From: Planktosalinus sp963975935
GTDB lineage: Bacteria > Bacteroidota > Bacteroidia > Flavobacteriales > Flavobacteriaceae
DNA length: 64,000 bases
Assembly (NCBI GenBank): GCA_963975935.1
Contig: CAXBIQ010000013.1
Coordinates: 27,745 to 91,744 of the forward strand
Direction: 5' to 3'
The notes beneath the pieces are model-generated. The model saw only the letters and a program-made list of their open reading frames with translations. It made no database searches and was not told the DNA's origin. Of this stretch, positions 1-10,027 are shown one piece after another. The position numbers and the translations under genes are program-made. Position 1 is the stretch's first letter, and the number at the start of each line of letters is the position of its first letter.

Positions 1-519
1 TTTATCAAAAGCCTCACCCACGGCATCATCAATGGTCTGGCCAATGATTTCCATTTCAAAATAGTCTGTCACTTTTACAATTTGTGTATGACCCCCGCTT
101 ATGGTCATTGCGATAAACGGAAAGCCCGGAATGATTTGCCCTTCAGCTTCTATAAAATGTGCCAGGATGTGTGCCTGCATATGGTTAACCTCAATGAGGG
201 GAATGCCCAGGCCCAAAGACAATGATTTTGCAAAAGAAGCGCCTACCAACAGCGAACCCATCAGGCCCGGACCTCTGGTAAAAGCAATTGCATTCAGGTC
301 TTTTTTGTCAATTCCTGCTTTTTTTATAGCGAGATCAATCACGGGAACAATGTTTTGCTGATGTGCCCTCGAAGCCAACTCCGGAACCACACCGCCATAC
401 TCTTCGTGAATTTTCTGTGTAGCCACAACATTGGAGAGTACCTTCCCGTTGTGTATAACCGCTGCTGCAGTGTCGTCACAAGAGGATTCGATACCTAAAA
501 TATATATTGATTGTTCCAT
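1..519 (-). CDS. tsaD: TsaD, tRNA threonylcarbamoyladenosine synthase subunit (3' part missing)
   Basis: TsaD transfers the threonylcarbamoyl group onto A37 of ANN-decoding tRNAs together with TsaB and TsaE in the cytoplasm. The reverse strand reads from ATG at 519 as MEQSIYILGIESSCDDTAAA, the typical TsaD N-terminus. The metal-binding HMQAH segment follows, then the family motif around SGGHTQ. About 173 codons are present and the gene runs off the left edge, so roughly half of the usual 335-340 residues are missing. It is divergent from the tamB-like gene. A perfect TAnnTTTG element on the minus strand at 565-572 could serve as its promoter. Confidence 0.96.
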   Translation of the reverse strand, partial: MEQSIYILGIESSCDDTAAAVIHNGKVLSNVVATQKIHEEYGGVVPELASRAHQQNIVPVIDLAIKKAGIDKKDLNAIAFTRGPGLMGSLLVGASFAKSLSLGLGIPLIEVNHMQAHILAHFIEAEGQIIPGFPFIAMTISGGHTQIVKVTDYFEMEIIGQTIDDAVGEAFDK

Positions 520-541
520 TTTATTTGGGCATAAAAATTGT

Positions 542-572
542 TACTTTTATGGGCACTTAAGACGCAAAGTTA
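542..572. promoter_or_regulatory. Divergent promoter region between tsaD and the tamB-like gene
   Basis: On the minus strand TAACTTTG (565-572) matches the Bacteroidota -7 consensus TAnnTTTG exactly, with a TTTG 16 bases upstream, and would start a short leader for tsaD. On the plus strand TACTTTTA (542-549) is a 7/8 match that could drive the tamB-like gene. Assignment rests on motif match and position only. Confidence 0.4.
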
Positions 573-607
573 AAACAATAACTGCTATCAAAAAATTCAA
601 AAAAATA

Positions 608-3600
608 TTGCTTCGCTTTCTGTTAGCGTTACTGCTGATTTTGATTGCCATTATTGTTGCATTGCACTTTCCTTCGGTTCAAACACGGGTTGCCAAAAAG
701 GTTACCAAAAACATCAACAAAACCTATGATACTGATATTAATATTGAAAGGCTGGGGTTGAACTGGAGAGGAGAAGTAAGCCTTAAAAATGTTTTTATTG
801 CAGACCATCATCAGGATACGCTCATTTACTCAAAAGATGTTACCACAACAATTTTAAATTTTAGAAACCTCATTAACACCAATCTGAATTTTGGGGATTT
901 AAACTTAGATGACGTTCGTTTATACATCAAAACCTATGAAGGTGAATCTACAGATAACCTCAGTATTTTTTCCAAAAAGTTTGCTCCTGAGACTCCCCGG
1001 GAAGATCCGCCGCCTTTTTTACTTTCTGCAAACTCACTGAATCTTACTGATGCCACCATCAGAATTACCGATGAAAATATTGAGGATTCTGAAGGTATTG
1101 TTTTTGAAAACGTAAATTTGAACACAGGAGCCTTTGACATTAATGATACGGATGTCTTTACCGATATCAAATCCATGGAGTTTAACTTTAACAATCAATT
1201 GTATGTTGAAAACCTTTCAGCAGACTTTGCTTATACAACTGATTATATAAAACTGGATCGTCTTGACCTCACCACAGATGAGAGTTATATTGATGCAGAT
1301 GTATTGCTGTCTTTTGATGAAAACGGGTTTGCTGACTTTGAAAATAATGTTGTTTTTGATGTAGATTTCAGGGAGGCACAGATTGCTACAAGTGAATTGA
1401 ATGTTTTTTATAACGAATTTGGTGCCGATCAGCAACTGGAGTTCTCAACACAATTTACAGGCACCCTGAATGATTTTGAGCTACAAAATTTAAATCTGCA
1501 AAATCAAAACACCCGTATCACCGGAAACTTCACATTCAAAGATTTACTAAAAGGCGGAGATGATTACAAAATTCAGGCAAATAATCACACGATAAGCTCT
1601 AATTATTATGATTTAAGACGTTTTATGCCAAAAGTACTGGGAGATGTTCTGCCCAAGGAAATGCAATCTATGCGTGATTTTACTTTTACCGGAACAACCG
1701 GTATTTCAGGCACCAATTTGCAGACGGCAGGAAATATTCAAACATCTTTGGGAAGTATGAAGGCCGATCTTCGAATGGGCAATATTAATAATGTAAATGT
1801 AGCTACATACAAAGGGACCGTTGATTTAAATAATTTTGATATTGGAAAACTTACAGGCACAACAACCTTAGGAAGAACCACAGCGAAACTGCGCTTTGAC
1901 GGCAGGGGATTCTCACAAAAAACAGTCAATACAGAGCTTTCAGGAAATATAAGTAGTTTGCATTATAACGGTTATACTTATAAAAATGTTGAGGTAAGCG
2001 GACAACTTCAAGACCCTCTTTTTAATGGTAGCTTAAGCATTGATGACCCCAACCTGATACTAAGTTTTGAAGGTCTTATTGACGTTAGTGATGAAGAGAA
2101 TATCTATGATTTCAATGCTCAGGTTGAATATGCAGATTTATATAAAACCAATATTTTTACACGGGACAGTATATCCATCTTTACCGGAAACATTGCAATG
2201 GATATGCGTGGGACTACAGTTGATGATGTTAAGGGAGTCATTCGTATTTCAGAAAGTACCTATCAAAATTTAATTGATGATTATTACTTTGATGATATAC
2301 TTGTTTTGTCAACTTTTGAAGAAGATATCAGGACGATACAGGTTATTTCCCCTGATGTAGTAAGCGGAAAAATGACCGGAAGGTTTAAACTGGCTGATAT
2401 CCCCAGCTTGTTTCAGAACTCAGTTGCCAGTATTTATACTAATTATGTTCCCAACAGGACAACTGAAAACCAGTATGTCAATTTCAATTTTGAAATTTTC
2501 AATAAAATCGTGGAAGTTATTATTCCGGAAATTAAAATTGGGAACAATACCACGATAAGGGGGTCAGTAGCTTCAGATGAATCTGAATTTAAGCTGAATT
2601 TCAGGTCACCCGAAATTACAGCTTATGATAACTATATTGAAAAAATAAACCTTCAGGTAGACAATAATAACCCCCTTTTTAACACTTATGTTGAAATTGA
2701 CTCGGTTGATGCCGGTTTTTACAACTTTTCAGATATTAGTTTGATAAACGTTACACTAAAAGACACCTTGTTTGTCAGGTCAGAATTTAAAGGAGGAAAA
2801 ACTAAAAATGATTTGTTTAATCTTTCATTGTACCATACCATTAATGAAGAAGGCAAGTCTGTGGTTGGAATGAAAAGATCAGATATTACTTTTAAAGAGA
2901 ACAAATGGTTTGTAAATGAAGAGAATGATACACTGAATAAAATTGTTTTTGACAATAATTTTAAAGACATTATCATAGACTCTTTGGTAATAAGCCATGA
3001 GAATGAAATCATTCAGATGGCCGGAAAGCTCAGTGATTCCAGCTATAAGGACATCAAGTTGCAATTTCAAAATGTTGATATCGGGAAAATTACCCCTGAG
3101 ATTGACAGTCTCGAACTATACGGTAACGTGAACGGAACTTTTGATTTTATCCAAAAACAAGACCTCTATTATCCCAGTTCAAATGTCACCATTGATAATC
3201 TTATTGTGAATGACATTACATTGGGTGATTTGGTACTGACAGCTTCCGGAAATGAGGACTTGTCACGTTATGAAATCAATACTACTTTGACCAATAACGA
3301 TGTTAGATCTTTGACCGCAATAGGCACAATTGAAGTCAATGATATAAATTCTGTTATAGATCTGGATGTTGGGTTAAAAGATTTTAATCTGGGGGCAGTC
3401 AGTCCTTTTGGCGGAGAAGTCATAACAGATATACGTGGTTTTGTTTCCGGTCAGGCAAAAATTGTGGGAAGCTATAAATCTCCTGATATTTCCGGAAGGT
3501 TGAATTTAAATAATTCAGGAATGAAGATTCCTTTTTTGAATATTGATTTTGACCTCAGGGAAAACACTAATATAGCACTCTCCAAGAATAGGTTTACGAT

Positions 3601-5026
3601 ATTAAATACTACTGTTACAGATACAAAATATAACACTACTGCCGGTTTGGATGGATATTTTGAGCATACCAATTTTCAAAATTGGTCCATGAATCTTGAT
3701 ATTGATACTAACAGGTTTTTAGTTCTTGACACCGAGGTCGATGAAGAAGCACTCTATTACGGCACCGCTTTTATCAGTGGTATTGCATCCATTTATGGAC
3801 CGGTAGATGAATTGGTTATTAAAGTAGATGCATCAACAGCACGGGGTACTTCTTTTAAAATTCCAATAAGCGATACAGAATCCATAGGTGATGATTCTTT
3901 TATATACTTTTTATCACCCGAAGAGAAAGCAGCGCGTATTTCTGGAGAAAGTTTTGTAAGGGAAGAGCTAAAAGGCTTAACACTTGAGTTTGACCTTGAA
4001 ATAACCCGTGATGCCGAAGTTGAAGTGGTTGTTGATATTAAAAATAATTCTACCCTAAAAGGCAGGGGAGAAGGAATTCTCTATATCGAAATCAACACTC
4101 TGGGACGCTTCAATATGTGGGGTGACTTTCAGGTGTATGAAGCCACATATGACTTTAGATATGCAGGCCTTGTGCAAAAAGAATTTGATGTGGTGCGCGG
4201 AGGAAACATCAGCTGGGATGGACAGCCGGAACAAGCAAGACTGGATATAGTAGCTGTTTACGAAACCACAGCAAACCCATCAGTATTATTGGATAACCCT
4301 TCCATAAATAGAAAAATTCCGGTAGATGTGGGTATTGAACTTAGAGGTGAATTGATTTCTCCTGATTTTGAATACAGCATAGATTTCCCCACAGCAAGTT
4401 CCATAGTAAAATCTGAACTTGATTTTAAACTGGATGACCGTCAGCAGCGTGAATTACAGGTATTATATTTGATTACTACCGGTTCCTTTTCAGGAGACAG
4501 GTTTACATCAGATCAGGGAACTTCGACTCTGGTTGAGCGTTTTTCAGGATTGGTAAACGAGATATTTGCCGATCAGGACGGGAGATTCAATGTGGGCTTA
4601 GACTATACTCAGGGTACACGCACACCTGAATTAGAAACATCTGATAGAGTAGGGGTTTCACTTTCGACACAAATAAGTGATCGCATATTGATTGATGGCA
4701 GGGTGGGGGTTCCGGTGAATGGTGTTAACGAAAACACATTGGCCGGGGATTTTCAGGTACAGGTACTTCTCAACGAAGAGGGAAGCTTGCGCTGGAATAT
4801 TTTTAACAGGGAAACTCAGGTGCAATTCATTGGGGAGAATCAAGGATTTGAACAAGGAACAGGGCTGTCTTACTCTGTCGATTTTAACACTTTTGCTGAA
4901 TTGCGTCGACTTCTGTTTGGAAGAAAGAAAGCAGATACAGAAGAAGAAGAGCCGGAGCAACAAGAAGAAAGACGTCTTTTGGAAGGACTCAGGACAGAAA
5001 ATGTTGACGATGAAAAAGAAAATTAA
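608..5026 (+). CDS. tamB: TamB-like inner-membrane/outer-membrane translocation factor (DUF490)
   Basis: This is a very large, AsmA/TamB-type protein thought to bridge inner and outer membranes and move phospholipid or assist outer-membrane protein assembly. An N-terminal hydrophobic anchor (LLALLLILIAIIVAL) is followed by about 1,300 residues of repetitive beta-strand sequence. The C-terminal DUF490 region contains runs such as GRGEGILYIEINTLGRFNMW, and the end is charged and rich in Glu. The open frame extends back to an ATG at 431, but that would overlap tsaD by 89 bases and lie upstream of the likely promoter. No ATG lies between, so I chose TTG at 608, just before the anchor, giving about 1,472 aa; the start is uncertain. 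It converges on the symporter gene with only 3 bases between the two stop codons. Confidence 0.88.
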   Translation: MLRFLLALLLILIAIIVALHFPSVQTRVAKKVTKNINKTYDTDINIERLGLNWRGEVSLKNVFIADHHQDTLIYSKDVTTTILNFRNLINTNLNFGDLNLDDVRLYIKTYEGESTDNLSIFSKKFAPETPREDPPPFLLSANSLNLTDATIRITDENIEDSEGIVFENVNLNTGAFDINDTDVFTDIKSMEFNFNNQLYVENLSADFAYTTDYIKLDRLDLTTDESYIDADVLLSFDENGFADFENNVVFDVDFREAQIATSELNVFYNEFGADQQLEFSTQFTGTLNDFELQNLNLQNQNTRITGNFTFKDLLKGGDDYKIQANNHTISSNYYDLRRFMPKVLGDVLPKEMQSMRDFTFTGTTGISGTNLQTAGNIQTSLGSMKADLRMGNINNVNVATYKGTVDLNNFDIGKLTGTTTLGRTTAKLRFDGRGFSQKTVNTELSGNISSLHYNGYTYKNVEVSGQLQDPLFNGSLSIDDPNLILSFEGLIDVSDEENIYDFNAQVEYADLYKTNIFTRDSISIFTGNIAMDMRGTTVDDVKGVIRISESTYQNLIDDYYFDDILVLSTFEEDIRTIQVISPDVVSGKMTGRFKLADIPSLFQNSVASIYTNYVPNRTTENQYVNFNFEIFNKIVEVIIPEIKIGNNTTIRGSVASDESEFKLNFRSPEITAYDNYIEKINLQVDNNNPLFNTYVEIDSVDAGFYNFSDISLINVTLKDTLFVRSEFKGGKTKNDLFNLSLYHTINEEGKSVVGMKRSDITFKENKWFVNEENDTLNKIVFDNNFKDIIIDSLVISHENEIIQMAGKLSDSSYKDIKLQFQNVDIGKITPEIDSLELYGNVNGTFDFIQKQDLYYPSSNVTIDNLIVNDITLGDLVLTASGNEDLSRYEINTTLTNNDVRSLTAIGTIEVNDINSVIDLDVGLKDFNLGAVSPFGGEVITDIRGFVSGQAKIVGSYKSPDISGRLNLNNSGMKIPFLNIDFDLRENTNIALSKNRFTILNTTVTDTKYNTTAGLDGYFEHTNFQNWSMNLDIDTNRFLVLDTEVDEEALYYGTAFISGIASIYGPVDELVIKVDASTARGTSFKIPISDTESIGDDSFIYFLSPEEKAARISGESFVREELKGLTLEFDLEITRDAEVEVVVDIKNNSTLKGRGEGILYIEINTLGRFNMWGDFQVYEATYDFRYAGLVQKEFDVVRGGNISWDGQPEQARLDIVAVYETTANPSVLLDNPSINRKIPVDVGIELRGELISPDFEYSIDFPTASSIVKSELDFKLDDRQQRELQVLYLITTGSFSGDRFTSDQGTSTLVERFSGLVNEIFADQDGRFNVGLDYTQGTRTPELETSDRVGVSLSTQISDRILIDGRVGVPVNGVNENTLAGDFQVQVLLNEEGSLRWNIFNRETQVQFIGENQGFEQGTGLSYSVDFNTFAELRRLLFGRKKADTEEEEPEQQEERRLLEGLRTENVDDEKEN

Positions 5027-5029
5027 TTA

Positions 5030-6754
5030 TTATATCTTTTTCCATGTTCTTATAAGAATGAAAACCGCCGCACACGTTATACCGGAAAGTGTCAGAGCCA
5101 CAGCTGTGTTGCCATAAATAAAGAAGCCTGTAGCAAACAGAAAACAATATACACCGGTAATTCCCATAATTAAAGCCAAAAACTTATACCTGAAGTTTTT
5201 GAATTTTCCTTCCTTTTCAAAAACCAATGCCTCAAAAGCTTCAATAGTGCTTAATTTTGAGGGCTTTGTCAAAAGCGTTACTGCAATCCAGCTTGTCGTG
5301 GTTACCATAACCCCGGCAACCAGTTGCCAGTGTGTTTCCAGTATGATAAGAGGGTTTTCCATTTTATCATTTAAAAAGAAAAACACAGCAATAATAAAGG
5401 ATACTGCCATTGCCGTAATTTCGCTGTAAGGATTGATGCGTCTCCAGAACCAGCGCAGTATAAATAACAAACCAGTACCGGCACCAATTTGCAACATCAG
5501 GTTAAAGGCATCTCTTGCTTCTTCCAAAACCAGGGCTAAAAAAGCCGCGCAGATTATCATAAAAAACGTAGATAAGCGCCCCACTAGAACTTTCTTTTTT
5601 TCAGAGGCATCTTTATTGACAAAACGGGCGTAAAAATCGTTAACCACATATGAAGATCCCCAATTTAAATGTGTGGAGATGGTACTCATAAAGGCTGCCA
5701 CGAGTGATGTTACGACAAGACCCAATAAGCCGGCCGGTAATAACCTGAGCATTGCAGGGTAAGACAAATCATTTTTAACATACTCAGGGCTAAAATCAGG
5801 AAAAGCTGCTTGCAGGCTTGACAAATCAGGGTAAACAACCAGTGAGGCCAAACCAATGATGATCCAGGGCCATGGACGCAGGCCATAATGAGCAAAATTG
5901 AAAAACAGCGTTGCCCAGGTGGCATGTTTTTCATTTTTGGCAGCGAGCATTCGCTGTGCAATATATCCTCCACCACCGGGCTCAGCACCCGGATACCATA
6001 CACTCCACCATTGCACCGCTAAAGGGATAATGAGAAGGGGAACAACTACTTCCCAATTATTAAAATCAGGAAACATCGAGAGTTTATCTTGTAATTGAGG
6101 TGCAGAAAGCATGGTGTCAAGCCCACCTACTTTTTCATGGTTTACGATATAAACCGCTGCCCATATACTTCCGCCCATTGCAATAATGAACTGAAAGAAA
6201 TCTGTAATCAAAACCCCTCGCAGACCTCCCAGCATGGAGTAAAATACGGTTACACCACATGCTATAAACAGGCTCTGAAATTCACTGAAACCAAACATCA
6301 CATGTCCTATTTTAATTGCAGCAAGACAGACGTTTGCCATAATTACAATGTTGAAAAAGACGCCCAGATAAACCGCCCTGAAACCTCTTAAAAACGCAGC
6401 GCTTTTTCCGCTGTAACGCAACTCATAAAATTCAAGATCTGTTGTGATACCGCTTTTTCGCCACAGTTTTGCATAGAAAAAAACCGTGACCATGCCCGTG
6501 AGCAAGAAACTCCACCAGATCCAGTTGCCATAAACACCATCCTCCCTGATGACACCGGCAACAAAATTGGGTGTATCTGCCGCAAAAGTTGTTGCGACCA
6601 TGGAAATACCCAGCAACCACCAAGGCATATTTCTTCCGGAAAGAAAAAAGGACTCTGTGTTTTTGCCACTTTGTTTTGCTACAACAATTCCTATAATGAT
6701 TGATATTGTAAAAAAACCTAAGAGAATTGCGTAATCTAGAGCAGAAAGAACCAT
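5030..6754 (-). CDS. Sodium:solute symporter (SSS family)
   Basis: This 574-aa integral membrane protein has about 13 hydrophobic segments. The N-terminus (LDYAILLGFFTISIIIGIVV) followed by SGRNMPWWLLGISMVATTFA is typical of the SSS/SLC5 sodium-coupled transporters. The SMLGGLRGVLITDFFQF segment is the usual family signature for the helix-5/6 region. The substrate cannot be told from sequence; relatives carry sugars, amino acids, sialic acid or carboxylates. It is the last gene of a leftward lptD-ridA-symporter group with 27-base gaps, so it is probably cotranscribed. Its stop lies 3 bases from the stop of the tamB-like gene. Confidence 0.9.
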   Translation of the reverse strand: MVLSALDYAILLGFFTISIIIGIVVAKQSGKNTESFFLSGRNMPWWLLGISMVATTFAADTPNFVAGVIREDGVYGNWIWWSFLLTGMVTVFFYAKLWRKSGITTDLEFYELRYSGKSAAFLRGFRAVYLGVFFNIVIMANVCLAAIKIGHVMFGFSEFQSLFIACGVTVFYSMLGGLRGVLITDFFQFIIAMGGSIWAAVYIVNHEKVGGLDTMLSAPQLQDKLSMFPDFNNWEVVVPLLIIPLAVQWWSVWYPGAEPGGGGYIAQRMLAAKNEKHATWATLFFNFAHYGLRPWPWIIIGLASLVVYPDLSSLQAAFPDFSPEYVKNDLSYPAMLRLLPAGLLGLVVTSLVAAFMSTISTHLNWGSSYVVNDFYARFVNKDASEKKKVLVGRLSTFFMIICAAFLALVLEEARDAFNLMLQIGAGTGLLFILRWFWRRINPYSEITAMAVSFIIAVFFFLNDKMENPLIILETHWQLVAGVMVTTTSWIAVTLLTKPSKLSTIEAFEALVFEKEGKFKNFRYKFLALIMGITGVYCFLFATGFFIYGNTAVALTLSGITCAAVFILIRTWKKI

Positions 6755-6781
6755 AGGCAGGGTTGTATAATGTGTAGTTAT

Positions 6782-7162
6782 CTATTTAACTGCTATCACT
6801 GAAATTTCTACATTGACATATTTAGGAAGATTGGCCACTTCAACGGTTTCCCTTGCAGGGGCGGTTGCTTCATCAAAATACTGGGCATAAATTTCGTTTA
6901 TTTTTGCGAAATCATTCATATTACTGATGAAAATTGAACTTTTTACTACATCTTGAAAAGTCATCCCTGCAGCTTCCAGAATAGCTTTTAGATTTTGCAT
7001 GACCATTTTTGTTTCTTCCTGAATGTCGCCTTTAACCAATTCACCGCTATGGGGATCAATGGCAATCTGACCCGATGTATATAAAGTGTTTCCTGAAAGT
7101 ATGGCCTGATTGTATGCACCAATGGGTGCCGGAGCGTTTTGGGTTTGGATTACTTTTTTCAT
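6782..7162 (-). CDS. ridA: RidA-family enamine/imine deaminase
   Basis: RidA hydrolyses reactive 2-aminoacrylate and related enamines released by PLP enzymes, protecting other PLP enzymes. The 126-aa length is typical. The sequence shows the family hallmarks: APAPIGAYNQAI near the N-terminus, LYTSGQIAIDPHSGELV, and the C-terminal ARETVEVANLPKYVNVEIS block with the conserved Arg that binds the substrate carboxylate. It sits between lptD and the sodium symporter with 27-base gaps on each side, which suggests one transcript. Nothing in the sequence links it functionally to LptD. Confidence 0.95.
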   Translation of the reverse strand: MKKVIQTQNAPAPIGAYNQAILSGNTLYTSGQIAIDPHSGELVKGDIQEETKMVMQNLKAILEAAGMTFQDVVKSSIFISNMNDFAKINEIYAQYFDEATAPARETVEVANLPKYVNVEISVIAVK

Positions 7163-7189
7163 TACAACGAATTTATTATGATTTTTAGT

Positions 7190-9895
7190 TTACAATTGCC
7201 TGTCAGGCTCTCTGCGTTTGTCATATTTGATGTCACTTAGCACAGATGATTTTATGCCCACAAAAAAGTACCACGAGCTTCGTGCACTGAAGGGTACCCA
7301 GTTAAAACTCATTTGCCAGCTTTCCAAATCCCTTTGAAAACGGAATTGGGTAAATGTAAACCCTTGATTTTTAAAATCATAACCGGAAGAAGCCCCTACA
7401 GCCCATCGTGGAGACAGGTCAACATTCCCACTGAACATCAGGGAGTGTGAGGAAATTTCATTTTGTCGGGCATTATTGGAATATGTAACGGTATAGGCAA
7501 GTCTTATATTCCAGGGTATTGCATAATTGTACTTACCAATATTTACATTTTTATCCTCCTTTTCCTCATCTTGCACAAATGAAGGGTTGGAGATATCATT
7601 GGCATCACCAAAAAGGTCATCCGGTCGCCCGCCACTCCTGAATGTTTCGTTTCGGATAGGGTCTTTGTCATCATCATCATCTTTCCTTTGAAAATCGGTG
7701 CTTGAAAAGGTGTAGTTTAAACTTGCATTTGCATTGGTAAGACGAAAAAGGCTCCCACCGTTACCTATATTGAATGTATTGATAACATTGTTGTTATTAT
7801 CCAAGGCATATGGGTTTAATGTGCCACTGAAGTTTACATCTACTTTTTGTATGATTGGAATACTTCCGGAAATGTTCACGGGGCTCCATTTTAAACTATC
7901 TGCAGACAAAGAGTAAGAGGTTGATAAATTCAGGTTATTAAGAAGTGAAATTTTTCTGGGTTCGGTTGCTGTTGTGTCCCTGTCACGCACTTTTGCTTCA
8001 ACTGTATTACTGACACTGAATCCTATATTGCTTGAATAATTTTGATTGGGAGCTCCAAACAAAGTGTTTTCAAACCTTGAATAGATTTCAATTTGTTCCT
8101 CAGTCATACCACCGGCTATTGTGGGAGTGTAACGTAATTCCTGATAATACTGATCAAATGCAGGGTTGAGGTTATAACTCACAGACGGTCTCATTACATG
8201 TCTTATACTTTGAATTTTATTAGAAGGATTAAAATTAAAAGTTCCATAAACTGTGGTTCCTAAACTCGTGGAAAAGTTATATGTTCTGTAACTGTCAAAC
8301 CCGCTAACGGTATCCCGCACCACTTGATTTGTTTCAAGATCAAATCTTCTTTGACTGGTTTTTAAAAGCCAGGTTTCCTGAAACGTTGTACCTGCAGAAG
8401 CACTTAAATACTTAAAAATTTTAAAGTTGGTGCTAATAGGAATGGTATGCCGTGCTCCTGTCTGGGCGTTCTCAAACATTTCACTTTTAAAAAACAAGGA
8501 ATCTGTAGTTACCATTCTGTTTTGAGCCGTGACATCATATTGAAAATTGATATTTTGCACAATTCCTTTTTTAACACCTGTTTTAGGAGCAAAAGGAAAT
8601 ATTCTGGATACACTTGCCGTGATATTGGGAAGCGATAGATTGATTTCCTCGGTATTACTGTTTTGGGAATGTGTACCCGCTATACTTAAATTTACCTGAG
8701 GTTCCCCTTCAAAGGTTTTTGAATAAGAAACAGAGGAACTCTGGTTGTTCTGTAAAAAGTTTCCGGTATTTAATTGGTTTATCGATTCCTGATAATACCT
8801 GCTGCTTCCCAGGTTTACAGATGCCGCAAAACGGGAGCTGGGGTTTGATTTTGCATCCTGAGTGTGCGACCAGCGAATGTTATAAAGCGATGATTCTGAA
8901 AAATCGGGGAAACCGCGCTCACTGTTTAGCAATCGTTCATACCGAAAACTAAGGTTTCCGCGAAAACGGTACCTGAGTGCATAATTTGACTCGAGGCGCA
9001 AGCCATAACTTCCGTTAGTATAGTAATCGCCCAGGGCCAACAAATCAACATAATCATTAATGGCAAAATAATAGCCTCCGTTTTGAAAGAAGAAGCCACG
9101 GTTGTTGTTTTCACCAATAGTAGGTATAACAAAACCGGAAGCGGTGTCTTCATCGAGAGGAAAGAATGCAAATGGTAATCCGATGGGGGTGGGTACATCT
9201 GCGATGTACATATTGGTGAGACCGGTTACGATTTTCTTTTGGGGTACAAATTTTACTTTTCTGGAGTAGAAGAAATACTCAGGGTTTTCAATGTCCTTTG
9301 CTGTAGTAAACCTGACATTTGACAAAAATATAACGGAATCATTTTCTCTTTTTGATACTTCTGCTTTGACCCTGAATTCACCTTGCTCCGTACGGGAATT
9401 GAAAATCAGGGCTTTTTGTGTTTCATAATTAAACCGGATGGAATCCGGTTCTACTTTGTTATTTCCCTGTACAAAAACCGGCATTTGGGTGTAATTTCCC
9501 AAACTATCTGTGATTCCTTTGGCATATACTTCTTTTTTAGTGTAATCAAGGATGATTTGCCCGGCATCTATGCGCATATCTTCATAAACGATATAGGCTT
9601 GATTGTACATATACACACGGTTTTCTTTTTTGTGCATATAGACATAATCTTCGCCGTAGTAATCCATAACATCCTTAAGTACTTCTTCTTTTGGTTTTAT
9701 GGTATCAGTTCTGACAGTATCAGCAGCTTTTTCTGAAGCTTCATTAAGGAGTTCGCTTACAGGAACCTGTATACTGTCCTGAACAGCGGGTATGGGAGTA
9801 GAGGGGGTAATACCAATTTCCTGTGCCTGGCTAAAATAAACGCCAAAAACCACAAAACAAAGCGATAAAAGTTGATGAAGTTTATTTGTTTGCAA
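7190..9895 (-). CDS. lptD: LptD-like LPS assembly outer-membrane protein
   Basis: LptD inserts lipopolysaccharide into the outer leaflet of the outer membrane. The 901-aa product starts with a signal peptide (LLSLCFVVFGVYFSQAQ). An OstA-like N-terminal domain (about 90-230; MRIDAGQIILDYTKKEVYAKG) and a long beta-barrel rich in aromatic and Asn residues follow. The segment PTPIGLPFAFFPLDED matches the conserved P-L-P-F-A-FFP motif of the family. The mature protein contains no cysteine, so the disulfide-controlled maturation known from E. coli LptD cannot operate. A run of Asp residues near 750 is probably an exposed loop. It is the first gene of the lptD-ridA-symporter operon. Confidence 0.93.
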   Translation of the reverse strand: MQTNKLHQLLSLCFVVFGVYFSQAQEIGITPSTPIPAVQDSIQVPVSELLNEASEKAADTVRTDTIKPKEEVLKDVMDYYGEDYVYMHKKENRVYMYNQAYIVYEDMRIDAGQIILDYTKKEVYAKGITDSLGNYTQMPVFVQGNNKVEPDSIRFNYETQKALIFNSRTEQGEFRVKAEVSKRENDSVIFLSNVRFTTAKDIENPEYFFYSRKVKFVPQKKIVTGLTNMYIADVPTPIGLPFAFFPLDEDTASGFVIPTIGENNNRGFFFQNGGYYFAINDYVDLLALGDYYTNGSYGLRLESNYALRYRFRGNLSFRYERLLNSERGFPDFSESSLYNIRWSHTQDAKSNPSSRFAASVNLGSSRYYQESINQLNTGNFLQNNQSSSVSYSKTFEGEPQVNLSIAGTHSQNSNTEEINLSLPNITASVSRIFPFAPKTGVKKGIVQNINFQYDVTAQNRMVTTDSLFFKSEMFENAQTGARHTIPISTNFKIFKYLSASAGTTFQETWLLKTSQRRFDLETNQVVRDTVSGFDSYRTYNFSTSLGTTVYGTFNFNPSNKIQSIRHVMRPSVSYNLNPAFDQYYQELRYTPTIAGGMTEEQIEIYSRFENTLFGAPNQNYSSNIGFSVSNTVEAKVRDRDTTATEPRKISLLNNLNLSTSYSLSADSLKWSPVNISGSIPIIQKVDVNFSGTLNPYALDNNNNVINTFNIGNGGSLFRLTNANASLNYTFSSTDFQRKDDDDDKDPIRNETFRSGGRPDDLFGDANDISNPSFVQDEEKEDKNVNIGKYNYAIPWNIRLAYTVTYSNNARQNEISSHSLMFSGNVDLSPRWAVGASSGYDFKNQGFTFTQFRFQRDLESWQMSFNWVPFSARSSWYFFVGIKSSVLSDIKYDKRREPDRQL

Positions 9896-9914
9896 CGGTA
9901 TTAATCCTATTTTT

Positions 9915-9948
9915 GTAAAGCTATGGCTTAATTATTGAAGTGTCAAAA
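9915..9948 (-). promoter_or_regulatory. Probable promoter of lptD operon
   Basis: Read on the minus strand, TTTTG (9944-9948) is followed after 20 bases by TAGCTTTA (9916-9923), a 7/8 match to the Bacteroidota -7 box TAnnTTTG at a plausible spacing. It lies 20-50 bases upstream of the lptD ATG. Confidence 0.45.
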
Positions 9949-10027
9949 TTAAACATATTTTTTGGGTATCTTTTTATGAGTCGCCAAATTTTAAAATATT
10001 AACCAAATTTATTGCGTTAAATTGTAT

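Noticed and set aside
4719..5117. 132-codon plus-strand open frame near the end of the tamB-like gene
   Set aside because: It overlaps tamB in another frame and runs across the convergent symporter gene; no domain.
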